Source: Distichodus sexfasciatus
Lineage: Eukaryota; Chordata; Actinopteri; Characiformes; Distichodontidae
Reading direction: 5' to 3'
Assembly (NCBI GenBank): GCA_032718565.1
Contig: JAVGVS010000021.1
Location: forward strand, 4,182,047-4,246,046
Length of the DNA stretch: 64,000 nucleotides
The translations under genes were made by a program, and so were the position numbers. Below, piece after piece: positions 45,506 through 59,200 of this stretch (the stretch's first letter is position 1; every line of letters begins with the position of its first letter). Under the pieces are notes generated by a model. That model saw only the letters and a program-made list of their open reading frames with translations. It did not search any database and had not been told where the DNA came from.

Positions 45506-47518
45506 TGTTCCTGCTCATGTACTGTACCTTAGAGGGATGTAGTACTCAAGACCTTGCGACCAGTTTTTGAAGGTCTCTGTCTTGTCTCAGAATTGGATGT
45601 ATTTGTACTCAGTCTTGTCAGGGACTTGAATAGTACTATTAATGTGCTGTTTACTGTCGGATTGGATTGGGCCATTATAATGAGACCCCATCGTGCATGT
45701 TTGAGTCACAGAATGTTGCAATCTCTCATGTTTCTAAAATGTAAACACACCATATTTTAAACTGATTTTCCATAAATCTGGTGTTTCAGTCCATGTTGTG
45801 TGGAGTTTAGTAACTACCCCCTTATCTGTGGAGTGAGTTTGGTCTTGAGGAGTGTTCTGTCATTGTGGTTTGTTGCGTTTAACAGATGATGTTATCAGTT
45901 TGGATAGCTGCTTCCAGTGAAGCGATTTCCTCATTATAGATACAGGATGTAAGAAAGAAATATTGAATAAACATGTTTAATGTTGCTTAGTGTATGTTGT
46001 TTACTTTGTTCATCTCTTTTGAGAGTGCTTAGGCTTTGCATTTTCCACTTATTTGACATGTGGTGTAAAATGTACATTGCTCCAGTCTTGGCCTCAGTCC
46101 TTCAGAGTCTTGGTCTTGTCTCGGTCTCTATACACTCTGGTCTCGGTCAGGACTTGGTCTTGGTTTAGGTGGTCTTCACTACAACTCTAGTACCAGAATA
46201 ATTATTCTTTATTTATTTGGAGGTCAATACAAAATATAAGCCATTAATATAATTATCTAGTATTTATCCAGGAAAAAAACATGCCGATGTCTTCCTGTTT
46301 TTATAATTACTTTGTGTTTTTCATCACGTGTCCTGCTTTTTTGCAAATTCTGCCAAACAAATACCAAATTCAAGAGCAAACAAAGCTGTCTTGACAGTAT
46401 TACATTAGACTTGTACATCTTGCAGATTTTTTAAAACTTTGATTTTTATCAAAATGTGTAACAAGTTCAGTACACTGTCTGATATATTAAGTAGCAATGG
46501 TTCAACAGATACATGCACAGGAAATACATGCATCCTAAAATGTATGTGAATTGTAAGAAAATGCTGAAATTGTAAGATTGTGCTCTTCTTTAGCCAGATT
46601 AGATATCTTAGATTTCACTAACACACAAATGTGTGACAGATGAGAAGTATGTTTGTGGTTATGACTGGGTACAACTTCCTCCGAGACCTAAGCTGCACTT
46701 TTTTGACCTGCTTTTATCAGCGTGACCCTTCTGTGCCCTTTTCAAGGACATGTGACTGAGGAGTGAGAATGTGTGAATGGACTTGAAAAGAGCTGTGATT
46801 TGCTGATGATTTGAAGACCACGGTAGTGCTATTCTGAAAAAAAAAAGAATTATCATTGACTAATTAAACATCAGCATTCTGTGAGCTTCTACAGTGCTGT
46901 CTGTCCCAGTCAGGCAGATGCAGTGTTTCTATACACAAAGTGAAACCACAGTGACCGCAGCTTCCGGCAGAGAGGCACACGACAGGAGCTTTCTCGTGGG
47001 AACCTTTTCAACTCTTTCCCTTTTTAGGCCTCCCACAGTTACACACTTCTGTCTATATCTAGACATGTGTGAGTGTATGTGTTTATATGTCTATTTGTAT
47101 GTGTTTATGAAATAAATCTGTGTGTATATCTGTCTGTTTGTCGTCATGTCTGTCAGTTTGTCTGCATGTCTGTCTGTCCATTGGTCAAATATCTGTTTTT
47201 TATGCACTTATCCATTTACTAAAAATAAAAGAAGAATAAAGAACTGTTAGACAGAATGGCCTATGAATGGGAGACTGTCTAGACTCAGTCAACACTTGAC
47301 TGAGCATTGATGAACAGTGAGAATGATGAACTTAAGGCTAATTTAGTGATTTAACTTTCAGAGCAGCTAAACAAATGTGATTCTGATTTCACAATGGAGA
47401 AATTGACTCTCAGTCCTATTTCCACTAAAAAGATCCTGGTAAAAGTCTAGGTAAAAGAGTTCATTTACTTGCTGTACCTTCCAGACTTGGACTTCCAGAG
47501 ATACAAATACAGCTCAAT

Positions 47519-47770
47519 TGGGGCAGTTGGTAGCATGACAGTTAGGGAAATAACCCCATGATCAGAAGTTCGTCGGTTCGAATCCCAGATTGGTAAAGGT
47601 ACTACTGAGGTACTCATGAGGAAGGTACCATCCCCAAGCACTGCTCCCCGTGCGCTGTCTGTCAATTGCCCACTGCTCCCTCACAGATGGATCAAATGCA
47701 GAGGACACATTTGGTTGTGGTTCACTGTGTGCTGTGCTGTGGTGTTTTCACAATGACAAATAATCACTCA
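47519..47770 (+). mobile_element. tRNA-derived SINE (family A)
   Basis: Pol III box A-like TTGGTAGCATGACAG and box B GGTTCGAATCCC (47576-47587). The body ends CAATGACAAATAATCACTCA. It is the best-preserved of three copies in the window. Confidence 0.8.
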
Positions 47771-48045
47771 CTTTCAACAAGGGCTTGTTAAACTGCAGGA
47801 TAATTGTAAGATACACACATGTATATAACATTTATTTTGATTCGTTTATTTATTTATTTTTGCTTTGTTTTATTTCATCATCCAGAACAGACTCACACCA
47901 GCAGCATGCAGCATATACATTTCATTTTTAGATAAGACTGAATAGTTTTAGCTGTATATATAATTTTAACAGAATAATTAGTCATTTTTTGTGATCTTGT
48001 AGTCCATCTTGATGTTTAGATATACACTGAAAAACATGCTTTTCA

Positions 48046-48208
48046 CATCCTACTCCTTTCATTCATTCATTCATTCATTCATTCATTCATTCATTATCTG
48101 AACCGCTTGATCCTATGCAGGGTCACGGGGGGACCAGAGCCTTTCCCAGGAAGGCGGGGACCAACACTGGGCAGGTGCCGACACACCACAGGGCACCATC
48201 CTACTCCT
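48046..48208 (-). mobile_element. LINE 3' tail, opposite orientation, with 12-bp target duplication
   Basis: The core begins with (CATT)n and reads, on the minus strand, as the same tail as 25742-25867. The direct repeat CATCCTACTCCT is at 48046-48057 and 48197-48208. Confidence 0.75.
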
Positions 48209-48581
48209 CTTATAGTTAATTTAGAATTAGTTATTTTCAATATATTGTCTGTTTAGAATTTCCATATTGAACTGCGGCAGATCTTATGCACACTGTAGTC
48301 TGAAAACTGCATTTAACTTCACGTTTCTACCTCTAGTTTAAAGTCTATTTATATACTGTATATGCTTATTTTATGTCTTATTATGTAAAAACTGGAGCCA
48401 CGTCGTCGTCTCTCTGTATACATGTATATAGCAGAGATAACAATAAAGTTTATTTTGACTTTTAACTTTGAAGCAGAGTCTGCAGAATCTGGGAGTCTCT
48501 GGAAGCTCTTTGGCTCCCTCACCTGGCAAATCCATGTGAATGCACATGTTCATTTCTAAAACATTTAACCCAATTAAATAT

Positions 48582-48599
48582 TCTTCTTCTTCTTCTTCA
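48582..48599. repeat. (TTC)n microsatellite
   Basis: Short TTC run. Confidence 0.85.
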
Positions 48600-50611
48600 T
48601 CTTTTTCTTTTTCTACCAGACAAAGAAAAACTAGAGGCTTAATACAATACCAAATCTGTATTTGCTTCTCCTTAATTATGTGGTTCAACTGTGTTAAACC
48701 AGATAATAGATGATATTTGACATGGAGATTGAAGTTGTTTCTTGACATATGAGTCAATAGTATAGACTGGAAGACTGATGGAGACACAGTAAGTGAAACT
48801 GGTCAGCAGATGTCAGCACTGATGCGTTTGCTGTAGTGACGTTTCTTTTTCCAGAGGCATTTCTTACCCCATCCAAAAGGAATTTAGCACAATACAACTT
48901 GGCGTTGTCCCTCTCTCTTTGGCCCAGCATTCTTACAGTCCTCTATATTACTCTCTCACTCTAATTCACGTACACATTCAAATTATGCTGCACCTTCCAT
49001 ATTCCATATTTCTTCTTAGTATTATTATTCTCCTTCATTTTGTTGTTGAATTTGCTGTTCCTATTAATTTATTTAATGTCAGTGACATTTATACAATGAC
49101 TATTTGTTATTTAAACAAACAAATTTAACAGATAGACTTTATTTTAAACACTTTATTTGACTCTGGGTTTCAGATTCAGCATATTGAGATTATTATATAT
49201 TATGTATGTCTGAAGCAGATACTGAAAGCCTCATGTGCATCTGTTTTTTTAGGGACGTCATTTCCTTTATAATCATAATTCTAAAGGACAATACATGGGC
49301 TTCAGCTCAGCAAATATGTCAGTGGAAGCATTTTATGTCTGCATTCGTCTAGTGTTTTCTCAGAAACAGAGCCAGGGAATTTCACTGTAATGTTCCTGCA
49401 CTACAAACGTCCAAGAAGCACATGAATGCTGAGCAATTTCTCCCACCTCCTTCCACATCCAACCACATGGTGGGTGTTGTCTGTGCATGAGCCAATGATG
49501 AGCTTCCACTCCCCCTCTTTGAAACATGACCATGATAAATGATTGCACACCCACAGTGACAAACAGCAGAGCAACAGGGCAGAGAGAAGAAAGATCCGGG
49601 CAGACGGGGAGTGTTTTCCTTCTTCACACACTTCATTATATAACTGCTGTTTTATGGCAACCTGTTGTTAAAAACACCATGTTGGTAGAGATTTTAGAAA
49701 CCAAAAGAAGTCTTAAAATATTCAAATAGAAAGTGTCAGATCCTTTCCTATACATATTTGCAGATTTTAGCTTAAACATTGACAAATCATGTTAAAGAGA
49801 AATTAATATAAAGCAGGTACATGAGTTAAATGGTGATGAACCTAAGATTTCAATGCCAATTGAAGAACAGCTTTGTGAGTTCTTCAGACTATTGGTTTTG
49901 TCACACTTACAACTACATGGACATGGTCATAAATACATGACCATAGCCCAAGGTGCAATGACAGCCAGACTTATCTTTGTGGCACTTTAATCTCTAAAGT
50001 GGGTAAAGGATGAATGAAGTTTTGGGAATTAATGACCAAAAGGTTAAGGTTAAGTCAGAATATAGAGCCAAGTATTGCTCAAGTATTTCATAAAGATATT
50101 TACAATTTCAGTTTCTGTCTTTGCATTTCACCTAAAAGCCCACAGAAGTACTAAGACAGAAGCAATGTCTCAGTTTGTATTAGCCAGAGCTATGAGTGTA
50201 ATTTGCATTTGGTTTTAATTTCCAAATTCTCCTTGACACTTTGGCTCTAGTGATATCAAAATCTAATCTTCTCCTTTGGCCTATGAATGATCTGTCCTGT
50301 GTCCTATCATAATATGCTGCAAGGAACTTTAACCTGAAGAACAGATGAAAGAGACATGCTTGCTACACCTAATGGCATCTTCATTAATTGATTTATACAT
50401 TCATAGTCTATATGAAGTATTAAGTGTGATAATCTGTTAGTTTTTAGAGTGCTCCTTTATTACCTGGGGCTTTATAGTTTCATTTTCTTGGATGCATTTC
50501 TATGATGTCCATAATGATATAGGAACATAAATTGTAAAGACCAAGTTAGTAAAGCTGCCAGACTAGTCCTTACAGGTTGGGTGCAGTTTTCTCTTGCTCT
50601 CTCTCATTCTG

Positions 50612-50648
<37 letters not shown>

Positions 50649-50658
50649 TGTGTGTGTG
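50612..50658. repeat. (TG)n microsatellite
   Basis: TG run with one interruption. Confidence 0.95.
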
Positions 50659-51832
50659 CATACGTGTGTGATATGGGACCAGTTTCCCAGACTAGGATTA
50701 AGCCTATACCTAGATTAGCTTTGAATTTCAATTATGAATCTCCATTGGTACTGGAATTTAGTACCAAGACTTGATCCATGTTCAGCCCATGAAGTCTGTT
50801 GCACTGTGATCCTCCAAGAGATTACCTTCATGTCTCTGCTGTAGTGCAAGGATTAATAATTACTTATTTTCTGAACCAGGCCAGCATTTGTACCAGGTTC
50901 CACAAGGATCATCCTATCTTATCTCCCGTGCAGAGTCCATCAGGATAATGTTGGGTCAGTGCAAAAGATCAGTGTAGTCAGCATCAGCAAAACACTTTTC
51001 TTAAGTTTTCACTACCTACACTTTCACTGCCAAGTCTTGCAACATTTAACAGGACAGTCTGCATTTACGTTTAGATCAGCAGATTACAGATTGCCACATA
51101 TAAAATGAGAGCATTAATACACATTCAAAATGACATAGACCCTAGAATGCAGGGTCTTACCCTGTTTCGATTCACCAAATAAATAGTGGGTAAAGGTCTT
51201 GACGAACAATCTGGATTAAATCATTAACTACAATTAACTAACAAAATGGTACAAAGCAAATGTATCAGCATGTCTATCGGGATTTTTTTTCTTATGTACA
51301 AAAGTTTATAATTATTTTTTATCTCTGTGTGTTTCTGCGACCCAGTTAGCCTAGTGAGCTACACGGGCATTGTGTCACTGGTAATATGAATGACATGTAG
51401 GGTGCAGGATAAGACAGACATTACTGTTGCAATGTCCCAATGAATGCCCCAAAGTTGTTATTCATTTACCCTGATTTGTCTAAAACACAAGTTAGGACAA
51501 GACTGTTGGTGTCATTGCACGTATACATATGGTCTGACAAAGAAGATTTCTAAGGTCAATGCGCTACATTTAAATAGAATAAATCATTCTATAAATATAC
51601 ATACATTTACATACAAATATATATAATCTGTATATATGCCATGCTAATATGTATCATGTTAGTATGATTCTGCCAACTAGCGCCTTCTTTATTTTGCATA
51701 AAATACTACAAACTTCAAACTCTAACATAACACTTCTATTACGTAACTCCTATTGTACACTTAAATCAAAGAAGAAAAATGAATGATAAAATGAGTGATG
51801 AAATATACTATGAAAATATTTTTCATGTTGTT

Positions 51833-52596
51833 TATTATTTATTTAATGTTAAATTGTAATATATGTATGATGTTCCGACCCAAGACCCTCCGCATATGTG
51901 TTGCGTAAGTAATCAATAAATATATTTTCGTCACACTTTGCGCTAGAACTTCATGCTTGGTTAAATTAGAAGTTCTGGTGCTACCATTTCAGACTCATGG
52001 AGATTTAAAATATTTAAATTAGCTGGTATTGTGTCAAGGCTTTTACTATTATCCACCTTTGAGGTTATTATTTATGAGAAGTAAACAATAAATAATATAT
52101 TTCATCATATATTTCACGTCACACTTTCGTCTGGAACATGTTCCATTAATTTTTCACGGTCAAATGCCTCTCTCCACTTAAGTGTATTCCGAACTAGTAC
52201 AGTTAGTGCATTACAGTTTAATAATGTGTATTCGTTTTTAAGCGTTTGTTTGATTAAATTTTAAAGTTCTTGCTGAGATTTTAAATATTAAGATTAGCAG
52301 ATATTGTGGCAAGGCTTCTAATATGATCCACCTTTGAGGTGTTTATTTGTGATATTTCTCTGCCACTGCTGAGTTTGTGATAACTTAGGACTGTATACGT
52401 TTTTCTTATTATGTGAAAAACGCATTTCTTTTTATATGTCTAATGCTATAAATTGGGAGGAAATGATACTGCAATATTGTGAACAATAAAAAGGAAAGCT
52501 GAATCAGAAGTGTGTGACGCGAAATATGTGACTTGTTTACTTGCTTATTATTTGATGTTACATTGTAATATATACGTATGATGTTACAGCCCCTCC
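51833..52596 (+). repeat. Diverged direct repeats upstream of glud1
   Basis: Two promoter-proximal blocks share TTGTAATATAT..GTATGATGTT (about 51853-51883 and 52563-52585). Two further blocks (about 51954-52080 and 52182-52358) resemble the start of glud1 intron 1 (53501-53703). Confidence 0.6.
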
Positions 52597-52856
52597 CCGA
52601 AACGTGTGACGCTCCAGCTAGTGACCTTCCTGCCTACGCGCGCCGTACTTGACGCTTCCTTTTAAAGCGCTTGTGGCAGCATGAACGCTGTCCCTTTCAC
52701 CCTGGACGAGGCAGGCTGAAGCACTCGCACAGTCTCGTTCATTTCCCCGGGTTTTTTTTTCCATTTCCCTTCTTGATCTTGTCGTCACCCCCCTTTTCGT
52801 TCATCCATTTTTACAGCTAAATCCACCACTCTCTTCCCCCTCACTTCTTTGTCGTC
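52590..52856 (+). promoter_or_regulatory. glud1: glud1 promoter and 5' UTR
   Basis: Rises from AT-rich sequence into a CpG-containing stretch (CGCGCGCCG near 52639). ACGTG at 52602-52606 is a possible HRE core. No TATA box is clear. If transcription starts upstream of 52681, a 12-codon uORF (ATG 52681, TGA 52717-52719) would precede the main start. The start site itself is not determined. Confidence 0.45.
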
Positions 52857-53253
52857 ATGTACCGTTGTTTTGGAGAGCTGCTGGCCCGCGGAGCCGCGGC
52901 GGCCTCGGGAGGAGCTGTAGAATCGGCGCTGCCGGCAGCGTCCTCGTCCTTGCTGAGGGTCCGCCACTACAGTGACGCCGCGGAGAAAGAGGACGACCCC
53001 AACTTCTTCAAAATGGTGGAGGGCTTCTTCGACCGCGGCGCCACCATCGTGGAGAACAAGCTGGTGGAGGACCTGAAGACTCGCGAGTCGCCCGAGCAGA
53101 AGCGGCATCGTGTGCGCGGGATCCTCCGCATCATCAAGCCCTGCAACCACGTCCTCAGCGTCTCCTTCCCCATCAAGAGGGACAACGGGGAGTGGGAGGT
53201 GATCGAGGGCTACCGCGCACAGCACAGCCAGCACAGGACTCCTTGTAAAGGCG
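52857..53253 (+). CDS. glud1: glud1 exon 1: presequence and N-terminal domain
   Basis: Donor G|GTAAAG. GC-rich, 132 codons plus one base, from MYRCFGELLARG to HSQHRTPCKGG. Without splicing the frame stays open to a TAG at 53409-53411. Confidence 0.95.
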
Positions 53254-56200
53254 GTAAAGACGTGTTCTCATCTCCCTTTTCATACCTTTATGTCCGGCTT
53301 TTCTGCCAAAGCGAAACTGTGAATGAGACAAAAGCTGTCAAAACGCTTTTTGCCCTCCGACTGCGTAAACGGTTCACGCTTGGCACGGAATGGGACGCGG
53401 CCAGCGCTTAGCAAGCGGCTTGACAATTAGCAAGTTAGCTAACATAGGGAAGACAGCTAAAGTCACAAGTATGTTCAGATGCTTCTGATTACTTTTAAAG
53501 TGTATCCCGAACTAGAGCCGTTTAAGAAATGATGCATTAGTGTTATAGTATGAATTTATTTTTAGCGATCTTTTTTCCACGTTAATAAGTTCTGACGCTA
53601 GCATGTTTCAATCATGGATATATTTAATATTAAGAAATTAGCTTGTATTGTGGCATGGCTCTCAATTTTATCCACATTTGTGGTGTTCATTTGTGATATT
53701 TATCAGGTTTTGTTTTTGGTAACTGTTTCTTAGAATTTCCTAAGTTTATCTTATTAGTTTGAGAATAATGCATTTCCATGTTTATGAATGCTATGGCTAC
53801 ACGATACTGCAAGAAAATGGCATTGCAATATTTATTTTTTATTTCTGTTTATTGCCGTTTATTTATTTTTTGTTTAAGAGATTGTGACCAAAAATTAGGA
53901 AATCTAAACCAAATATGATAAATAGGAAGAAATAAAAATGTATGACTTTTTGAGGTTTTAATTTAATCTGAGATTGTTTCAATTTACATTTTATCAAACA
54001 TACTTTTCTCAACATGGCAAATGAGAACCAGGAAGCTTTTCCTTTTTGTATCAAACAGCCAGACACTTGGAGCATGAGATGTTCGGCTTGATATATCTTA
54101 TCTGACATTGCACTTCAGTGTTGGAGCTGAAATTATATTGTGCAACCCTACGTTTGATGTTATTCTATTGAGGTGCTTATTTGTCATAACTAGTAGCCAG
54201 ATTTAAGGTGCTTGTGATTCCTCTTCTTTGGGATTTGGGCATGTTTATTTCCTTATTTTGAGAAAATGTTTCTGCATGTGTATATATATAGTGATTTACT
54301 CTTAGGCCAAGGGAAACAGTTAAGGCATGTCAGTTTGAAGTTGTGACATGGTGAGCAACGTTTGCACAGCAGTGCAGTTCTAAAGGTGTAAATGTGTCTG
54401 AGATCAATCACCAACTGTATGTGACACCAGGTGCAGCAAACTACATGTAGGGTCTACAGGTCGTTCTACAGTGGAGTGTGTCTGTCATCCAAAGCTCATA
54501 TAATATGAATTTCCGTCATAATCCTTCATCACAGTGTATTAATATACAGGTCAAACAATATGGAATTCATTACGCTCAGTGGAGTAAGTGTTCATGTGTT
54601 CAGGGTACGTTGTCAGATCACGTGGTAGTGGATATAAAGTGTGATTGGGCTGTTTCAGTGTTACGTTGTGGGTAATTTATGGGTTGGGGTGGTAACGTAG
54701 CCGAGGGGAGTTGTCCTGTGGGTGGACTGTGGTTGGGGGAGGGTGTGTTGAATGGACAGGTCCAGGCAAACGTATATGTCAGCTGCATGACAGAAATACA
54801 GCAGTGGCAAGAGCTTATACAGCCTTCCAGTAAGAGTGGTACTCTTGTTGCTACTAGTTTCCATTAAGTAGTTAAGGTCTAGGCTTGGGCTAAACTATCA
54901 TGTCAGATTAGATTCACTATTAAATGCTGTTTAGGCTAGACTAAAGTTTGTGGAAACTGACCCGTTATATTTAAGTGACTTCATGCTTTTTTATTGAAAA
55001 TGATCTTCATATAGAGATTCTGACTGTATTCTGTCAGTGAATCAGTTCACTGTAATAAGCAGTGGTGTATGATGTGTCGGATAGATTACTACTTGTCTCA
55101 GTGTTTGAGTAACAGCCTCATAACCAACATCATCTTACCGTCAACTGTGACAAATTGAGATTTTGCTAATCCCTTAATCATTTGTGGGTTTGACAGACAT
55201 TTGATCTTAATAGTGTAGACAGTGGAAAAACCTGTTCTGAACTACAACTTGCAGTAACTGTGAAGATGTACAGATTGCACAGGGCTGATATGTTTTTTAC
55301 TTTCTGTAGTTATGCGTATATGTGTGGAGCAATGTGATAAACTGAACATGGACTAGTTATTGAGGAATAACCGCTGTTAATGAAATGAGAGAATACCTCC
55401 TGTTAATGAAACAAGAGACAATCTCAGTGCTTTCATTTTGCTGTTTTTGCATCCAGGAAAAACACAGTGGATGAGAAGCACAAATGCCCTGTGCTGAGTC
55501 ATGCATGTATCTTCCCCTATGCATGTCTGTTTCTCTTTTTATCTGAATTTCTCCTGGTGCTGCTTATCCCCCTTCCTGTTTCATGCAAACTCAAAACAGA
55601 CCGTAGCACATGAAACATGCATGTCATGTCATTGGAATTTGTAAATGCTGGATCTGAGATCATACTGAATTGTGTGGTAGTAGGCTATTCAGCACAAATC
55701 AAGTTTAAAAGGGAGAACTGGATGTATATGGAGTAATTATGAACAGGAATGCAAAAAGGCATTCTTATTTGTATATTTCTTGGATTACCTGATTTCTTGT
55801 CATCCCATCTTTATTTGTCTTTTGCTGCTGCTTTATTAGAGCTCAGGATTTATTTTGGTAGATGATGATAAGACTGGCGTTTAGTGTCTCAGGCTTTCAA
55901 TAGTGTCTGCTGGAGCCATTTATTAAGATTCATGATATGCGTCGTGCTGGAGGGAAATGGTTTGGTGCTAAAGCTTGATGAAATGTGTTGCTACTTCAAG
56001 CCAAGACAAGTCTCACACGCACAGGACTTCTAGAGCTTATGTGTAGGTTTACTTGCCATTCATTTATTTTGGAATACCACATCCATCAAATTAAAAACTA
56101 ACAGTGGTTTCTAACAATGATGAATAGTCATATCCAAGTCTAAATCGTTTTAGTTTAGTTATAAACGAAAACGCAAGCTTCATGACAAAGATGAATTGTA

Positions 56201-59200
56201 AGCCTTATTCTACAGATTGTGTCCTAAGTCTGTAGAATATGTAGAATACCTTAGCTTTGTGCATGGAGTCATTGTTATGTAATAGCACAGGTTTAAACTG
56301 GACCATTGTGAGCTCAAGGCATTCAGCATAGCAGCGTGGAGTGCAGGACCAAAAGGTACCTGCGGCATCAGCTTCTAGAAACCGACTTTTACTGCAGCTT
56401 TCACATTCTAAGCAGAATGACATGAGTAGCTGTAGTTTTAGCAAGCACTACAATGTGACCACACTCTGACCTGAACTGTAAGGACAGTGGTTAGGTTTGT
56501 GTTGTAGAACACTTTGTCCTGTTAGCAGTTTTAAGTGATAAAATGTTTCGTTTTTTCCCCAAGTTTTTCTCCAAATTTAAGTATTAAATATGGTATATTG
56601 TTTGCTGTATTATACTTGTCTGCTAATCCTTTTGTATATTGCTGTCTTTCTCTGCCCTTTAACAGGTATCCGCTACAGCCCTGATGTGTCTGTGGATGAG
56701 GTAAAAGCTTTGGCCTCACTAATGACCTACAAATGTGCTGTTGTGGGTAAGCATTCATGTACACCACAAAGATGACCAGACACCACTGTTTTTTGGATTT
56801 TTTTTTTTACACGAGCTTAACAATACACTACTTTTCATACTCTTCAGACAGTTCTAAGGTGTTAATCAGAGTTTATAATACTGTCACATTATTTCCCCAG
56901 ATGTGCCATTTGGTGGAGCTAAAGCTGGAGTCAAAATCAACCCCAGAAATTACTCTGTAAGTTCTGCTTTCCAAGTAGAACACATGCACACCAAAGCATG
57001 TGTTGCCCTACGAAGAGCAGAAGTGCTCTGTGTTCAGTGAGGGTTTCTTCCTCCCAAGCACTGATTCTTTCATGTTCCTGAAATAGCTTTTATTATTTGT
57101 TGTTCAGTGTTCCAAGAGAAAATGGTTAGTAAACATGCTGCACATACCTTTTGACTCTCTCTCTGGGGGTATTTTGCTCAGTCGAATCTGCATTTATGAT
57201 GTGACTCTCCCTGCCTTATATGTTGTGTCCTAATTGTGCCATCCAAACATCTAAAGGAAATTACTCTTTTTTGGTTAGACTAAATTCTGTGTTACGCAAT
57301 GGAACTCTACTGTAGTAGTCTCAATTTATATCCATTATCAGTTTTGTTTGTTCTTGTGTATTCTCATTTTTCTTTTTCCCCCATGTTTCACTAACCGCTA
57401 TTTTGAAAGGCCAGAAAAGACTGTGATTATAATGTAAAGCTTACAAGCCTTTAGGGGGAAATGCTGAAAATAAGAGACATGCTTGACTTGGCAAGGAACA
57501 CTTTAGGGCTAATATTCGTACGGAGGTCAAAAATTTTTCCGTTAAGGTTTTTAAGATTAACCTTGAGTAATACAATGTGGGCTGCTCTGTTAGCCAGGCA
57601 GAATTTGTGCCTTTCAAATGAAACTGCTGATGTGAGAGGTGGATTTCCCTTTTTCTTTAGCTTCATGGAGTCCCAGAAGGAAGTGGAAAAACAGGCTGAA
57701 TTTATGATTATTTGTGACTTATTGTTTAGTCAGCTTTTTGATGTTTGGCTGGGCAACTGTCCTCAATTGCAGACTAGATCCCTTCAAAGCTTAGCATCAT
57801 GTTACTGTTAGTGACACCCCACAGAGGGGCACTTTAGACTTGACTCTTAACTCCGGTTTCTGGATAGTTGATTGATTTTTTGATTTGTACATTTGTCTTT
57901 TGGTTATGTTTAGGACAATGAGTTGGAGAAAATCACTAGAAGATTCACCATTGAGCTGGCCAAAAAGGGATTCATTGGTGAGAATCTGTTGTGTTTATAA
58001 CTTTTGAGAACCACCTTGTGCTTTTAAAACCTTTTTCTTTTTCCAGAGTTTTTCAAAGCTGTTCTTTAAACAGTCTTCAACCACCATAAAGATTAAAGTT
58101 CATTCTTTTCATGCTCTGATAAATAGCTCTCTATAACCCAAAAACAAGCCCTGATGAGTACCCATTTCATCAACATGCCACTGTTTTTAATTACTGAATT
58201 AAGTTTACCATAAGATTTCTTTAACTTATGTCATTTCCCTCTAATTTCGAAATTCTATTACTTAGGCTACATTTCACTACATGTTGTACTTATATAGCTG
58301 TATATTTGACAAATAAAAAATATCTTTCAAGCTTATATTTACGAGGTTTTTAAACCCGGAGGTTGCACTCTTCCTGCAGCTTCTGAAATAGCCCCTCCAG
58401 TATGCCTCTCCCCCTCCAGAGCTGTTTTTGGAAATGCATTCAGGGTGTTTATCTGCCCACATGGCTATTTATCTGGATGCCTTCCTCTTGGCGGTGGTAC
58501 AGGGGGCAGGGGGGGCCTCCTCTCTTGTAGTGTCGCCATGGGTACTGAGACCAGCGCATCTGCAGAAACAATTCAGGGCTACGCTGTTGAAAATGTTAAT
58601 AGATGCTGGAAAAATCACACATCATGAGGATTACAAAACATAAAATGGATGTGTGTCTATTTCTATAATAATATATATTTTTAAATATAGCACCATTCTC
58701 AAACCTGCTTTATAGAATTGGAGTCATGAAACAGTAGTCGTCAAGTAACAACATGAAAACAAAGACAGTCAGCCCAGCGGTTAGGGAGTAGAGGCATAAC
58801 ATTGACCAAGGAGATATTTTTAATTGGGTTTTGAAAGTGGACAGGAAGGTTATACAGAGGCCGTGAGGATGGAGTTCCAGGTTTTGGGGACTGTCTACCT
58901 TCTGTATTAGACCAAAAAAGTGAGAGAGCAGGAAAGTAGTTCTGTAAGATAGGATGAGGCAGATCGATGAAGAGTTTTAAAAATTATGACAACCAAATTG
59001 TACTGAACTAGTTTAGGTTTTGGAGAAAAGGGAGAAAATGTTCTTATTTTTTGTGTTACTTTTGCACATATTAAAGATGAGGAGTTTTTAGCTGGGAGAT
59101 TCTGCATCCTTCATAGCTAATGATGGATGAACAGGCCCGTAGCCGGCGGGGTTCGGGTGGTTCGAATGACCCGATCTGATAGCTAACGTTAGCTACGTGG

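Larger units (their letters stand above)
42961..52590. other. Intergenic spacer between epas1 and glud1
   Basis: No gene recognised. Contains a SINE-like copy (43523-43705), compound microsatellites (45321-45505), a tRNA-derived SINE (47519-47770), a LINE 3' tail (48046-48208), (TTC)n at 48582-48599, (TG)n at 50612-50658, and diverged direct repeats just upstream of glud1 (51833-52596). A short open stretch at 44812-45066 after an acceptor-like CACGCAG could be an exon relic but is not identified. Confidence 0.55.

Noticed and set aside
47519..47590. A tRNA gene (box A and box B present)
   Set aside because: No complete cloverleaf, and the sequence continues into a SINE body found in three copies.
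52785..53234. A 149-codon antisense frame over glud1 exon 1
   Set aside because: Shadow of a GC-rich coding exon; the sense strand is clearly glud1.
53254..53411. Extension of glud1 exon 1 beyond the donor to a stop at 53409-53411
   Set aside because: The donor G|GTAAAG joins in phase to exon 2 and the join matches the family; the extension has no family similarity.
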